DNA from: Bacillota bacterium
GTDB taxonomy: Bacteria; Bacillota; Sulfobacillia; JAJZYS01; JAJYTV01
Direction: 5' to 3'
Assembly: GCA_021799275.1 (NCBI GenBank)
Contig: JAJZAT010000014.1
Location: forward strand, 18,552 to 82,551
DNA: 64,000 nt
Part shown: positions 28,664-37,139 of the stretch, piece after piece
Layout: every line of letters starts with the position of its first letter
Numbering within the stretch: the first letter of the stretch is position 1
The notes under the pieces: generated by a model
What the model saw: the letters and a program-made list of their open reading frames with translations, nothing else
Told to the model about the DNA's origin: nothing
Database searches by the model: none
Translations under genes and position numbers: made by a program

Positions 28664-30160
28664 TCAGAAATACTGCATCGGCTGATCGTTGAGATCGGCG
28701 ATGACGGTCTTCGTCTCGAGGAAGGCCTCCACGCCCTCGACGCCGAGATCGCGGCCGTAGCCGCTCTGCTTGAAGCCGCCAAAGGGCGCGGTGGGCGTCA
28801 GGACCTGGTAGGCGTTGAGCCAGATCGTGCCGGCGTCGAGCTGCTGCGACAGGCGCAGGGCCCTGCGCACGTCCTGCGTCCAGACCGCCGCCGCGAGGCC
28901 ATACATCGTGCCGTTCGCGATCTCGAGGGCTTCCTCGTCACGGTCGAAGGGGATGATGGCGGCCACCGGGCCAAAGATCTCCTCCTGGGCGATGACCGAC
29001 TCCGCCGCGACGTCCCGGAACACGGTGGGCTGAAAGAAGTAGCCGCCCGCCTCGCGTTGCTGCGCTCCGCCGAGGACGGGGCGAAGGCCCGAGTCCACGG
29101 CCTGCCCGACGTAGCCGGCGACACGCCCGTACTGCGCCTGGCTCACCAGGGGGCCAAGGTCCGTCATCTGGTCCTCGGCGTCGCCCACGATGAGGTCGCC
29201 GGCCCGCTCTACGACCGCCTCGACGAAGCGGTCGTAGAGCGGACGCTGCACGAGGATGCGGCTGCCCGCCTGGCAGACCTGGCCCGAGTTGAAGAAGATG
29301 CCGAAGAGCGCGCCTGAGACGGCATCGTCGAGGTTCGCGTCGGCGAATACGATGTTGGGAGACTTGCCGCCGAGCTCGAGCGAAACGCGCTTGAGGCTTC
29401 TCGCCGCCTCGGCGGCCACGACCCGCCCCGTCTCCGTGCTGCCCGTCAGGGCGATCTTCGCCACCTTGGGGTGGCGGACGAGCGCCGCCCCGACCGCGTC
29501 ACCGCCCGGAAGAACCGAAAGCGTGCCTTCCGGCAGTCCGGCGTCCCGTGCCGCGTCGGCGAGCGCCAGAGCCACGAGCGGGGTCTCGGGAGCCGGCTTG
29601 AGGATCGCCGTCGCCCCCGCGGCCAGACACGCCGCCACCTTCCACGCCGGCATCAGCAGGGGAAAGTTCCACGGCGTGATCAGGGCCGCCACCCCGACCG
29701 GCTGCTTCTGCGTCCACGTCATGTAGCGGGTGGTGGCGCCTTGCAGGCTGAAGGGCAGCGTCCGCCCGTGCACCAGCGTACCGGCCGCGGCGAAGTAGTC
29801 GAAGGCGTCGGCGGCCATCGGTATCTCGATGAAGCGCGCGGCGGAGAGGGGCATGCCGCTCTCGCGCGCCACGAGGCGTGCGAGCTCGATCGTGCGCTCG
29901 CGCAGCCTCGTCGCGATGCCCGCGAGAATGCGTTGCCGCTCCAGCACCGGCAGGCTGCGCCACACCCCCGTCTCATGCGCCGCGGACGCTGCCGCCACCG
30001 CGGCGTCGACATCCTGCTCGCCGCTCTCCGCCACCTCCGCGAACGGTTCGCCCGTGGAGGGGCTCAGGTCCGGCGACATGGCGCCGCCTGCGGCGGGACG
30101 TCGCTCGCCGCCGAGCGAGAGCCGCCCGTCCAGCAGATCGGCCTTGATCTCGACGCTCAA
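28664..30160 (-). CDS. Aldehyde dehydrogenase (NAD(P)-dependent)
   Basis: 498 residues, full length for the ALDH superfamily. TPWNFPLL and GSTETGR belong to the cofactor site, LELGGKSPN carries the catalytic glutamate and NSGQVCQAGSR the catalytic cysteine. It oxidises an aldehyde to an acid; the nearest types by motif are the betaine/phenylacetaldehyde-like dehydrogenases, but the substrate is uncertain. It overlaps the SCP2 gene by 4 nt and lies downstream of an alcohol dehydrogenase, suggesting stepwise oxidation of an alcohol. Confidence 0.94.
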   Translation of the reverse strand: MSVEIKADLLDGRLSLGGERRPAAGGAMSPDLSPSTGEPFAEVAESGEQDVDAAVAAASAAHETGVWRSLPVLERQRILAGIATRLRERTIELARLVARESGMPLSAARFIEIPMAADAFDYFAAAGTLVHGRTLPFSLQGATTRYMTWTQKQPVGVAALITPWNFPLLMPAWKVAACLAAGATAILKPAPETPLVALALADAARDAGLPEGTLSVLPGGDAVGAALVRHPKVAKIALTGSTETGRVVAAEAARSLKRVSLELGGKSPNIVFADANLDDAVSGALFGIFFNSGQVCQAGSRILVQRPLYDRFVEAVVERAGDLIVGDAEDQMTDLGPLVSQAQYGRVAGYVGQAVDSGLRPVLGGAQQREAGGYFFQPTVFRDVAAESVIAQEEIFGPVAAIIPFDRDEEALEIANGTMYGLAAAVWTQDVRRALRLSQQLDAGTIWLNAYQVLTPTAPFGGFKQSGYGRDLGVEGVEAFLETKTVIADLNDQPMQYF

Positions 30161-30585
30161 GGCAGCACCAGATCCTCTCGGCCGATGCTGCGGACGTGGT
30201 CAGGGTAGAGAGGGTAGATCTCATCCAGGCTCGGCAGAAGCTTCATGGCGCGCGACAGCGGCCCCGTGGCCCGGATCTGCTGGCGCGAGAGCGCCTGGGC
30301 GAGGTCGAGCTGGCCCTGCCAGAAGCGGTTCGCGAGGTCCGCCGCCTGATCGAAGATCAGCGTGGCTTCGGGCTGGTCGGGTCCTATGACGACGTGGAAG
30401 TCCTTGCCCGTTTCGGCCGGGTCTTCCGGTACCCAGCTCACGAACGCGTCGGGATCGTGGAACTGGAACCGCACCGTCCCCCCGACCTTGTGGATCAGGC
30501 TGGCCTGCGGCAGCGGGATGAGCGACTCGAAAAAGCTGCCGAGCACACGGTAGACTTCATCCGCGTCCTGGAAGTAGGCACCCAT
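30157..30585 (-). CDS. SCP2 sterol-binding domain protein
   Basis: 142 residues, ATG at 30585. The central part (SLIHKVGGTVRFQFHDPDA, then VVIGPDQPEATLIFDQAADLA) fits the SCP2 lipid-binding fold, with a tail resembling QIRATGPLSRAMKLLP of SCP2-like proteins. It may bind hydrophobic substrates for the flanking dehydrogenases. It lies between the alcohol dehydrogenase (20 nt) and the aldehyde dehydrogenase (4 nt overlap). Confidence 0.75.
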   Translation of the reverse strand: MGAYFQDADEVYRVLGSFFESLIPLPQASLIHKVGGTVRFQFHDPDAFVSWVPEDPAETGKDFHVVIGPDQPEATLIFDQAADLANRFWQGQLDLAQALSRQQIRATGPLSRAMKLLPSLDEIYPLYPDHVRSIGREDLVLP

Positions 30586-30605
30586 GCGGCGGTTTCCCCC
30601 TGTCC

Positions 30606-31724
30606 TTAGCGGTCGTCCGAGATGCGCAGGAGAGGCCGCCCGGCCCTGCCTTGGCGCATGGCGTCGAACGCCTCGTTGATCTCCTCGAGTTTGAAGGTCG
30701 GGCCTGCCAGGGCGCGGAGGTCGAACGTGCCCTGGCGGTAGGCCTCGAACAACTGCGGCGCGTCGTCCCTCAGCACCCCTCCGCCGTACCACGTGCCCGT
30801 CAGCGTCTTCTGCTGCGATGGGAACGTGAACGCGTTGAGCGAGACGTCGAGGTGCGGCGGGCTCACCCCGACCACCACCGCGGTGCCCCCTGGCCGCAGG
30901 GCGTTGAACGCCTGCGCGATCGTGTCCGGCGTACCCACCACCTCGAAGGCCTGATCGACGCCGTATCCGTCCGTCAGGTCGAGAATGGCCTGCAAGGGAT
31001 CCTGCGCTCCGGCCTGTACGACGTCCGTGGCGCCGTGCCGCTTCGCCTCCTCGAGGCGCTCGGGGGAGCGGTCGACGGCGATGATCCGCTCGGCTCCTTG
31101 CATGCGAGCCGCCATCACGACGCTCTGGCCGACGCCACCGACGCCGATCACCGCCACCTGCACGCCGGCCGGCATCTTGGCCGCATGGGCGACGGCGCCG
31201 TAGCCCGTGGTGGCGCTGCAGCCGATCAGGGCCGCAAGCTCGAGCGGGATGTCGTCCGGAACCGGCACGACGCCGCCCGCAGGCACCAAGGCATACTGCG
31301 CGAACGCGCCGACGAGGCTCATGACGTGCATCTCCTCGCCCTGCCTGTGGACACCCCTGCGTCCGCGCCAGAGCGTCCCCTTCTCCGCGGCCTTCTTCGT
31401 CGTCTCGCACATCCCGGTCCAGCCATGCCGGCAGGGGACACACTCCTTGCACTCGGGCAGCCACGACAGCACCACGCGGTCGCCCGCCGCGACGCCTGTC
31501 ACACCCTCGCCGACGGCTGCGACGACGCCCGCGCCCTCGTGCCCCAGGACCATGGGCACCGGCAGCGGCAGGTCGCCGGTGATCACGTGCTCGTCCGTAT
31601 GGCAGATCCCCGCGACCGCGATCCGCACCAGCACCTCGCCAGGCCCCGGCTCATCCACCTCGACTTCCTCGATCCGCAGCGGCTCCTCGTAATCCCAGAG
31701 CACGGCCGCCAACGCCTTGGGCAC
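30606..31724 (-). CDS. Zinc-dependent alcohol dehydrogenase (MDR family)
   Basis: 372 residues if the GTG at 31724 is the start (GGAAGG upstream); a GTG at 31772 would add 16 residues unlike the family. Catalytic zinc ligands are in GICHTDEH and VLGHEGAG, the four-cysteine structural zinc lobe in CKECVPCRHGWTGMC, and the NAD-binding motif is VIGVGGVGQS. It resembles class III-like and aryl-alcohol dehydrogenases. Context with an aldehyde dehydrogenase and an aldolase-type enzyme suggests catabolism of an alcohol. Confidence 0.92.
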   Translation of the reverse strand: MPKALAAVLWDYEEPLRIEEVEVDEPGPGEVLVRIAVAGICHTDEHVITGDLPLPVPMVLGHEGAGVVAAVGEGVTGVAAGDRVVLSWLPECKECVPCRHGWTGMCETTKKAAEKGTLWRGRRGVHRQGEEMHVMSLVGAFAQYALVPAGGVVPVPDDIPLELAALIGCSATTGYGAVAHAAKMPAGVQVAVIGVGGVGQSVVMAARMQGAERIIAVDRSPERLEEAKRHGATDVVQAGAQDPLQAILDLTDGYGVDQAFEVVGTPDTIAQAFNALRPGGTAVVVGVSPPHLDVSLNAFTFPSQQKTLTGTWYGGGVLRDDAPQLFEAYRQGTFDLRALAGPTFKLEEINEAFDAMRQGRAGRPLLRISDDR

Positions 31725-31778
31725 CTTACGCACTTCCTTCCGGCCAACCGCACCGCCCAGGAGCGGAGACACAAACCT

Positions 31779-32855
31779 TCAGGCCATCGGGACACGCGAG
31801 ACAATCCTGCCGTCGACCCGCTCCATGATGTCGTCGAGGTCGCGGCCGGTGATCGTCAGTCCGTGGTTCTTGAGCCCGACGACCGCCTGGGCGGGGTCGT
31901 CCGCCTCGCGCACCGCCTCCGCCACCGCCTGGGCGAGCTCGATCGTGCCGCAGGGGTAATTGATCTCGGTCGAGCGCACGCCGTCCATCCAGGCGTGGAC
32001 GTGAATGATCGCCCCGACGTCGGGATGTTCGCGGTAGATGATGTGGTGCTCGATGGCGTCCACCGACACCCGGCGCCCCTTGATCCCCGGTGGCTGCGAC
32101 AGGCGCATCGCCTTGACGTCGGGGTCGAACGTCTTGACCATCTGGACGTCCTTGCCGACCTCGCGCAAATGCGACTTGTCCACGCCGCTCGCGGACATCC
32201 AGAAGCGGCGTGCGTCGTGGCGCATGCTCAGGTTGCCGTAGGAGAGACCGCCGAGCTGGAACAGAAGCTGCACGTGCCGCCACTCGTCCGGAGGCAGGAT
32301 CTCCTCGATCGGGAACGGCGTCGGGAGGACGCCCCAGCCGTCCAGGGTCTTGCCCGCACGGTCCAGCTGGTCGATCTCGCGCCCCCCGCCCCAGAGGTCC
32401 TCCTCGAGGTCCGGGTCGAAGACGTTGTCCACGATCAGGTGCGACGCCGCGAGCGGCGTCAGCCGCTCGACGAGCTCCTGCATGTGTCGCTCGGACTCGT
32501 ACGGCGCCTTGGTCTCGTAATAGCCGCGCTCGAGCGTGATGAAGTAGGTCTTCGGATTCCGCTCATCGCCGACCACCGCGATCATCAGGTTGGCGAGCGA
32601 GCGGATCATCCAGGCGTAGGCGCCGCGCAGGATGTCCTCCGGGCTCTCCTGCAGGCGCAGGAGAGCAATGACATAGGTCGCCTGCGCCCGCCGCCTGAAC
32701 GGGCGCGGCCTGTCCTGATCGACGAACGAGAGGATCAGCTTGGCCTGTTGTTGAGGTCCCTGCACATGTCCGGCCCCCACGAGCGCCTGCGATAGCCTCT
32801 CGGAAAACCCCTGCATGCAAGCGTCCGGCGGAGAACCATAGAAGCTGAATTCCAA
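31779..32855 (-). CDS. Class II aldolase/adducin family protein with extra N-terminal domain
   Basis: 358 residues from a TTG at 32855 with AGGGGG upstream. The C-terminal half is a class II aldolase/adducin domain: LGGLSYGNLSMR, the metal-binding pair in IHVHAWMDG and ALKNHGLTI-like VVGLKNHGLTITG. Members include fuculose-1-phosphate and ribulose-5-phosphate aldolases or epimerases. The first 120 residues or so (LSFVDQDRPRPFRRRAQATY, YAWMIRSLANLM) are not part of that fold and I do not recognise them. It is the first gene of the cluster with alcohol and aldehyde dehydrogenases. Confidence 0.82.
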   Translation of the reverse strand: MEFSFYGSPPDACMQGFSERLSQALVGAGHVQGPQQQAKLILSFVDQDRPRPFRRRAQATYVIALLRLQESPEDILRGAYAWMIRSLANLMIAVVGDERNPKTYFITLERGYYETKAPYESERHMQELVERLTPLAASHLIVDNVFDPDLEEDLWGGGREIDQLDRAGKTLDGWGVLPTPFPIEEILPPDEWRHVQLLFQLGGLSYGNLSMRHDARRFWMSASGVDKSHLREVGKDVQMVKTFDPDVKAMRLSQPPGIKGRRVSVDAIEHHIIYREHPDVGAIIHVHAWMDGVRSTEINYPCGTIELAQAVAEAVREADDPAQAVVGLKNHGLTITGRDLDDIMERVDGRIVSRVPMA

Positions 32856-33370
32856 CGACGCACCCCCTTCTGGCGCCTCCCCACGCACGTGCCCCGAACG
32901 CCGCCCTCTCCGGCCGGGTCCGGCCGAGGCGACGCTGCACGGATCGACGTAGGAAAGGACGGCACGCCAAAGATCATGCGGGCCGTCCAATGCGCGCGGA
33001 GGGGGAGCCGCCGAGACGTTAGATATGCCTTGTCGAGGTGCGTGATGCGCACCGCGTGATGGTGCAGGTGTGGGCTCAGGGCGTCGGCAGCGATCGCCTG
33101 GCGCCCGCAGGATGCAGGCGTAGGTAGACGCATGACGCACCGGATCGGCCGGAACGCGGTCCCCGGCGTCAGTCCGAGCAGCGTCCCATGTCCGCTTTGC
33201 ACGTTGCGCCAAGGCCGCACCTCCGCCACTAGGAAGAACTCGGCGAACCTCCGAGGGCGTTCACCGAGATGTTATTTCGTTCCATGGCAGGCAAGTCCCT
33301 ATGTCCATTTGTACCGATCGATCGTGGCCAAGCCTTCGGGACAGGACCGTAAGTAGCAAAGGCGTCGCAC
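32856..33370. other. Intergenic stretch without a recognisable gene
   Basis: About 515 nt between the class II aldolase start and the stop of the metallo-hydrolase gene. Open frames exist on both strands but lack ribosome-binding sites, family resemblance or hydrophobic patterning. No tRNA, riboswitch consensus or strong terminator was seen. It should contain the promoter of the aldolase cluster; no confident hexamer pair was found. Confidence 0.5.
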
Positions 33371-33973
33371 TCAGAGGCCGGCCAGGAACGGGTTCTCCTC
33401 GCGCTCGCGGCCGATCGTCGTCCCGGGGCCGTGGCCTGGATGCACCCGCGTCTCGGCCGGGAGTTCCAAAAGGCTGGCCAGGGAACGGTAAAGGGTCTCG
33501 GTGTCCCCGCCTTCGAGGTCGGTGCGGCCGATCGAGTCGTAGAAGAGGCAGTCGCCCGCGAAGAGATCGTCGCCGATGCGGAAGGCAAGGTGCCCCGGCG
33601 TGTGACCGGGCACCGCCAGCACGTCGATCTCGAGGCCGCAAAGCTCGAGCCTTTCGCCCCCGCGCAGTAGGTGATCCGGCTGAGGCACCGGATAGGTTTC
33701 GCCCAGGAACTCGCCGGTCGCGTACGGCAGGTCCCTTTCGGGATAGTAAAGCGGGCAACCGAGCATCTGCCGCAGCACCTCGGCCCCCAGCATGTGGTCA
33801 CCGTGCCCATGGGTGATCAGGATGGCGTCGATGTGCAGACCGAGGGAGCGCGCCTTGGCCGCGATGGCCTCCGGCAGGTAGCCGGCGTCGATCAGGGTCG
33901 CGTGCGCTGGGTCCGGCCAAACGAGATAGCAGTTCGTCGAGAACGGGCCGAAGGTCGCATTGCGGATCTCCAC
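33371..33973 (-). CDS. MBL-fold metallo-hydrolase (glyoxalase II-like)
   Basis: 200 residues from a GTG at 33973, preceded by GGGAGG. The metallo-beta-lactamase motif is THGHGDHMLG (HxHxDH), with further ligands in VPGHTPGHLA, AGDCLFYDSIGR and HPGHGPGT. It fits the small glyoxalase II-like or YqgX/GloC group, which hydrolyse thioesters. It follows dtd by 51 nt; this pairing next to relA is common in Bacillota. Confidence 0.92.
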   Translation of the reverse strand: MEIRNATFGPFSTNCYLVWPDPAHATLIDAGYLPEAIAAKARSLGLHIDAILITHGHGDHMLGAEVLRQMLGCPLYYPERDLPYATGEFLGETYPVPQPDHLLRGGERLELCGLEIDVLAVPGHTPGHLAFRIGDDLFAGDCLFYDSIGRTDLEGGDTETLYRSLASLLELPAETRVHPGHGPGTTIGREREENPFLAGL

Positions 33974-34024
33974 CTGGGTACCGCCTCCCAAAAGACGCTG
34001 GATGGTCGAAGCTGCCGACCGCGG

Positions 34025-34468
34025 CTAGCGCAAACGGCCGCATCGGGAGTCGATCAGAATGGTCAAGGGCCCGTCGTTCTCGGATAGGAAGCGCATGTCC
34101 GCAGCGAACACGCCGCACTCGGCCGCGCCGAAGCGAGCGAGAAACTCCTGCCACATGGCCTTCGCGTCGTCTGGAGGCAGCGCCGGAGCGAAGTCCGGTC
34201 GGTGGCCCTTGGAGACATCGCCGTACAGCGTGAACTGCGGCACCAGGAGGTGCCCGAGGCCGAGTTCATCGGCGCTGTGGCGCAGCCTCCCCGTCTCGTC
34301 GGGAAAGATGCGCAGGGCACGGAGCTTCCGCACCATCCAGTCGACGTCCGTGGAGCCATCCTCCCGGCCGAAGCCGACGAGCGCGGCCTGACCAGGTCCG
34401 ATGGCGGCGACCGTCTCGCCGCCGACACGCACCTCGGCACGCAGGACGCGCATAGCGACGGCCCGCAA
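34025..34468 (-). CDS. dtd: D-aminoacyl-tRNA deacylase
   Basis: 147 residues from a TTG at 34468 with GGGGAGGA upstream, giving the family start MRAVAMRVLRAEV. The two active-site elements are VPQFTLYGD (usually SQFTL) and the Gly-cisPro motif in NDGPLT. It removes D-amino acids and glycine mischarged on tRNA. The serine of the usual SQFTL motif is replaced by proline, a mild deviation that may be tolerated. Downstream lies the metallo-hydrolase; relA is further upstream, separated by inserted genes. Confidence 0.93.
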   Translation of the reverse strand: MRAVAMRVLRAEVRVGGETVAAIGPGQAALVGFGREDGSTDVDWMVRKLRALRIFPDETGRLRHSADELGLGHLLVPQFTLYGDVSKGHRPDFAPALPPDDAKAMWQEFLARFGAAECGVFAADMRFLSENDGPLTILIDSRCGRLR

Positions 34469-34637
34469 GCGGATTCCTCCCCTGGCATGTGAGACTGTGG
34501 ATCTCCCTGGCAGGCATCATACCACCGGCCGCCGCGTCGCAGGATCCGCCTTCGACTGCCGGCCGGGCCTCGACCCACACGGGCTGGCTGCCGCGCATCG
34601 GAATGACCGTTCCTGAGGACGACTGCGGCGACTGTTC

Positions 34638-34677
34638 AGGCCGGTGGGTGCTGAATCGCCCCGCCGCCCACCGGCCT
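34638..34677. terminator. Hairpin between dtd and the lipoprotein pseudogene
   Basis: A perfect 11-bp stem (34638-34648 with 34667-34677) with an 18-nt loop. The T content after it is low on both strands. It may end transcription of the pseudogene before the dtd gene. Confidence 0.4.
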
Positions 34678-34732
34678 TGTACACCAACCCCTCCTTCGTC
34701 AGGGGTCTGGCGATGGTCCGGCGCAGCCTGCT

Positions 34733-35347
34733 TCAGCCATCGTTGGCCGGCAAGCCCTGGGCCTCGAGCAGCCAGGTCGCGCCGCCGTCGTCCGTGCCGT
34801 AGACGAGCATCGTGACATGGCCGTGCAGCGTGCCGCGGATCTTGAGGGTGCCCTGGCGAGCGTTCTGGAACACGGGCGGCAGGGCTACGCCCTTGCCGAG
34901 CTGCGTCGCGTACCGGGCCGGCACGCTGAACGCCGTGAGGCTCCAGGACTGGCCGCCGTCCGCGGTGCGGTACACCTCCATCCTGGGCGCCCCGTAGAAC
35001 GTGTTGAGGCCGGTGATCCAGCCGTCCTGGCCTGAACTGAACTTCATGCGCAGTTGGACATTGGAACGCGGGAGCGCACTACCTTGGCCGGCTGGTTGGG
35101 GCGGCCACGTCTTGCCTCCATCCCGGCTGCGGAAGAGGAACGCAGATGCCTGACCAGATGTCGCTCGGCCCGCTCGTGGCCAGTTGCAGGGAGCTCACGC
35201 CGTTGCCGCCCGATGCGTCGGCCGCAACGAGATGCGCCTGCCATCCCCGGCCGCCCCACGGGCCTCGGATCGCGCGACCTCTGCTCCGCAGCCTGCCGTG
35301 TACAGCAGGGCCACCAGCAGGGACGCGATCCCCATGAACCGCTTCAC
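34733..35347 (-). pseudogene. Lipoprotein with BNR/YCF48-like repeats, two frameshifts
   Basis: A GTG at 35347 behind GGAGGGAGAACC opens a lipoprotein signal peptide, MKRFMGIASLLVALL, with lipobox YTAGC. That frame soon ends. From about 35260 a second frame carries GWQAHLVAADASGGNG and LQLATSGPSDIWSG; from about 35150 a third carries FLFRSRDGGKTWPPQPAGQG and continues to the stop at 34733 (VYRTADGGQSWSLTAF, VYGTDDGGATWLLEAQG). The repeated DGG-x-W units are BNR/YCF48-type beta-propeller blades. Two indels, or sequencing errors, break the gene. The intact product would be a surface lipoprotein of about 200 residues. Confidence 0.75.
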
Positions 35348-35527
35348 GGTTCTCCCTCCAGAAACGTGCGCCCTTTTGCCTCTTTGAACATCGCACCTCG
35401 ACCCATGGTTCCGTAGCGAAGGCACGAGTCGGATCGGATGGCCAGGCGCCCGGTGATGCCCGTCACGGCCGGCCGGGGCCGAGCGGCGCATGATGGACGC
35501 GCCAGTTCGGCCCGAGGAGGCTCAGCC

Positions 35528-36655
35528 ATGCCCAGCTCCCCGTACAGCGAGGCGCCCTTCATTGTGATCTGGGAAACGACCCGCGCTTGCGACCTCGCCT
35601 GCAAGCACTGTCGCGCCGCGGCGATCCCCATGCGCAACCCGGAGGAGCTCAGCACCGACGAGGCGAGGCGCCTGATCGATGACGTGGCGACCATGCGGCC
35701 GCAGCCGAACTTCGTCCTCACCGGCGGCGACCCGATGAAGCGGCCCGATCTCGAGGAGATCATCCGCTACGCCGCGAGAGAGCGCGGCGTGCGCATCTCC
35801 ATCACGCCGTCCGCCACGCCACTCGTGACCCCCGAGCGCATCAGGGCCTGCGCCGAGGCCGGTCTTGCCCGCTGGGCGTTCTCGATCGACGGCGCCACGG
35901 CCGAGGCCCACGACTTCTTCCGCGGGCAGGAGGGTTCCTTCGCGATCACCCTCGCGGCGGTCCAGGAACTCAAGCGCCTGCAGCTGCCGCTGCAGGTCAA
36001 CACGACCGTCTCGCGCTACAACCTCGATTCCCTGCCCGAGATCGGCCGCCTCGTCGAAGGACTCGGCGCGGTGCTCTGGAGCGTCTTCTTCCTGGTGCCT
36101 GTAGGCCGAGGGCGCGCCGACGACGCGCTCGGGCCGCACGAGACCGAACGGGTACTCCAGTGGCTCGAGGAGTTCGCGCGCACGTCGGCCTGCGACGTCA
36201 AGACGACCGAGGCGCCGCAGTGGCGGCGCGTGCTGCGCGAGCGCCGCGGTGACGCCCCTGCGCCCCTGGGCGATCGCGGGGGTCGCGTCGGCCGTGCGCC
36301 GCGGCCGGTCACCGACGGCGACGGCTTCATCTTCGTGAGCCACAAGGGCGAGGTCTATCCGAGCGGCTTCCTGCCGCTCGTACTCGGCAACGTGCGAGAG
36401 ATGCCGCTCTCCGAGATCTATCGAAGCTCCGAGGTGCTGCTGGCCCTGCGGGACCGCAGCCGCCTGCGCGGCAAGTGCCGCATCTGCGAGTACCGGGAGG
36501 TCTGCGGCGGTTCCCGCAGCCGCGCCTACGCCATCACCGGCGACTACCTCGAAAGCGACCCCTACTGTCCGCACCAGCCGGATCCGGCGGCGGGCTACCG
36601 CCAGATCCGCTCGGATGCCCGCGAGCGGCGTACGGCCATCGCCGCATCGCGCTAA
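35528..36655 (+). CDS. Radical SAM/SPASM domain protein (NirJ/AhbD/PqqE-like)
   Basis: 375 residues from the ATG at 35528 with GAGGAGG upstream. The radical SAM cluster motif is CDLACKHC near residue 18, then LTGGDPMKRPDL. The C-terminal SPASM region has CRICEYREVCGG and a last cysteine in SDPYC for extra [4Fe-4S] clusters. Such proteins modify peptides or complete heme variants (NirJ, AhbD). No precursor peptide or heme d1 genes are next to it, so the substrate is unknown. It is inserted with its divergent neighbour between relA and dtd, which usually adjoin. Confidence 0.88.
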   Translation: MPSSPYSEAPFIVIWETTRACDLACKHCRAAAIPMRNPEELSTDEARRLIDDVATMRPQPNFVLTGGDPMKRPDLEEIIRYAARERGVRISITPSATPLVTPERIRACAEAGLARWAFSIDGATAEAHDFFRGQEGSFAITLAAVQELKRLQLPLQVNTTVSRYNLDSLPEIGRLVEGLGAVLWSVFFLVPVGRGRADDALGPHETERVLQWLEEFARTSACDVKTTEAPQWRRVLRERRGDAPAPLGDRGGRVGRAPRPVTDGDGFIFVSHKGEVYPSGFLPLVLGNVREMPLSEIYRSSEVLLALRDRSRLRGKCRICEYREVCGGSRSRAYAITGDYLESDPYCPHQPDPAAGYRQIRSDARERRTAIAASR

Positions 36656-36658
36656 GGA

Positions 36659-37018
36659 TCAGTCTGCGGGCTCCCTCTCGAGGACTTCCCGCAACACCGG
36701 CACCTGGCAGTGCGTGAGGTCGCGGGTGGCGGTGAGAAGAGCGATGGGACGCTCGGCGCCGCGGCGCCTCAGCTCCGCCAGCGCGGCACGGCCGGCGGGG
36801 CCCTTCAGCTCCTCGAGGTAACGGCGGCGGAACTCGCCCTGCTCCTCGGGGTTGGCGTGGTACCAGTTGCGCAGGTCGCGGGACGGCGCGGCCTCCTTCA
36901 GCCAGACATCCCAGGGCGCCCCTTCCTTGCGCACGCCGCGCGGCCAGAGCCGATCCACCAGGACGCGCAACGCGCCCGGCGGTGTCTCGTCGTAGATACG
37001 GCCGATCAGGACCACCAA
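36659..37018 (-). CDS. DUF488 family protein
   Basis: 119 residues from a TTG at 37018 with GAGGGGG upstream. GRIYDETPPGALRVLVDRLW and PRGVRKE are the DUF488 (YeaO) signature, with DLRNWYHANPE and ALLTATRDLTHCQVPVL further on. Biochemical function is unknown for the family. It is convergent with the radical SAM gene, 3 nt apart, and separated from relA by a strong hairpin. Confidence 0.9.
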   Translation of the reverse strand: MVVLIGRIYDETPPGALRVLVDRLWPRGVRKEGAPWDVWLKEAAPSRDLRNWYHANPEEQGEFRRRYLEELKGPAGRAALAELRRRGAERPIALLTATRDLTHCQVPVLREVLEREPAD

Positions 37019-37046
37019 AGGGTCGTCCCCCTCGCAATTCAAGATT

Positions 37047-37078
37047 GGAGGTGCAGCGCGCTTGGCCGCTGCACCTCC
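37047..37078 (-). terminator. Terminator after relA
   Basis: A perfect 12-bp stem (37047-37058 with 37067-37078) and an 8-nt loop, about 60 nt after the relA stop on the minus strand, followed by CCAATCTTGAATT. It lies just upstream of the DUF488 gene. Confidence 0.6.
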
Positions 37079-37139
37079 ATCATCGTTCTCCTCCGCGGGG
37101 CAGTACGGTCGTGCGTCACCGCATGAGGACCGACGCCGT

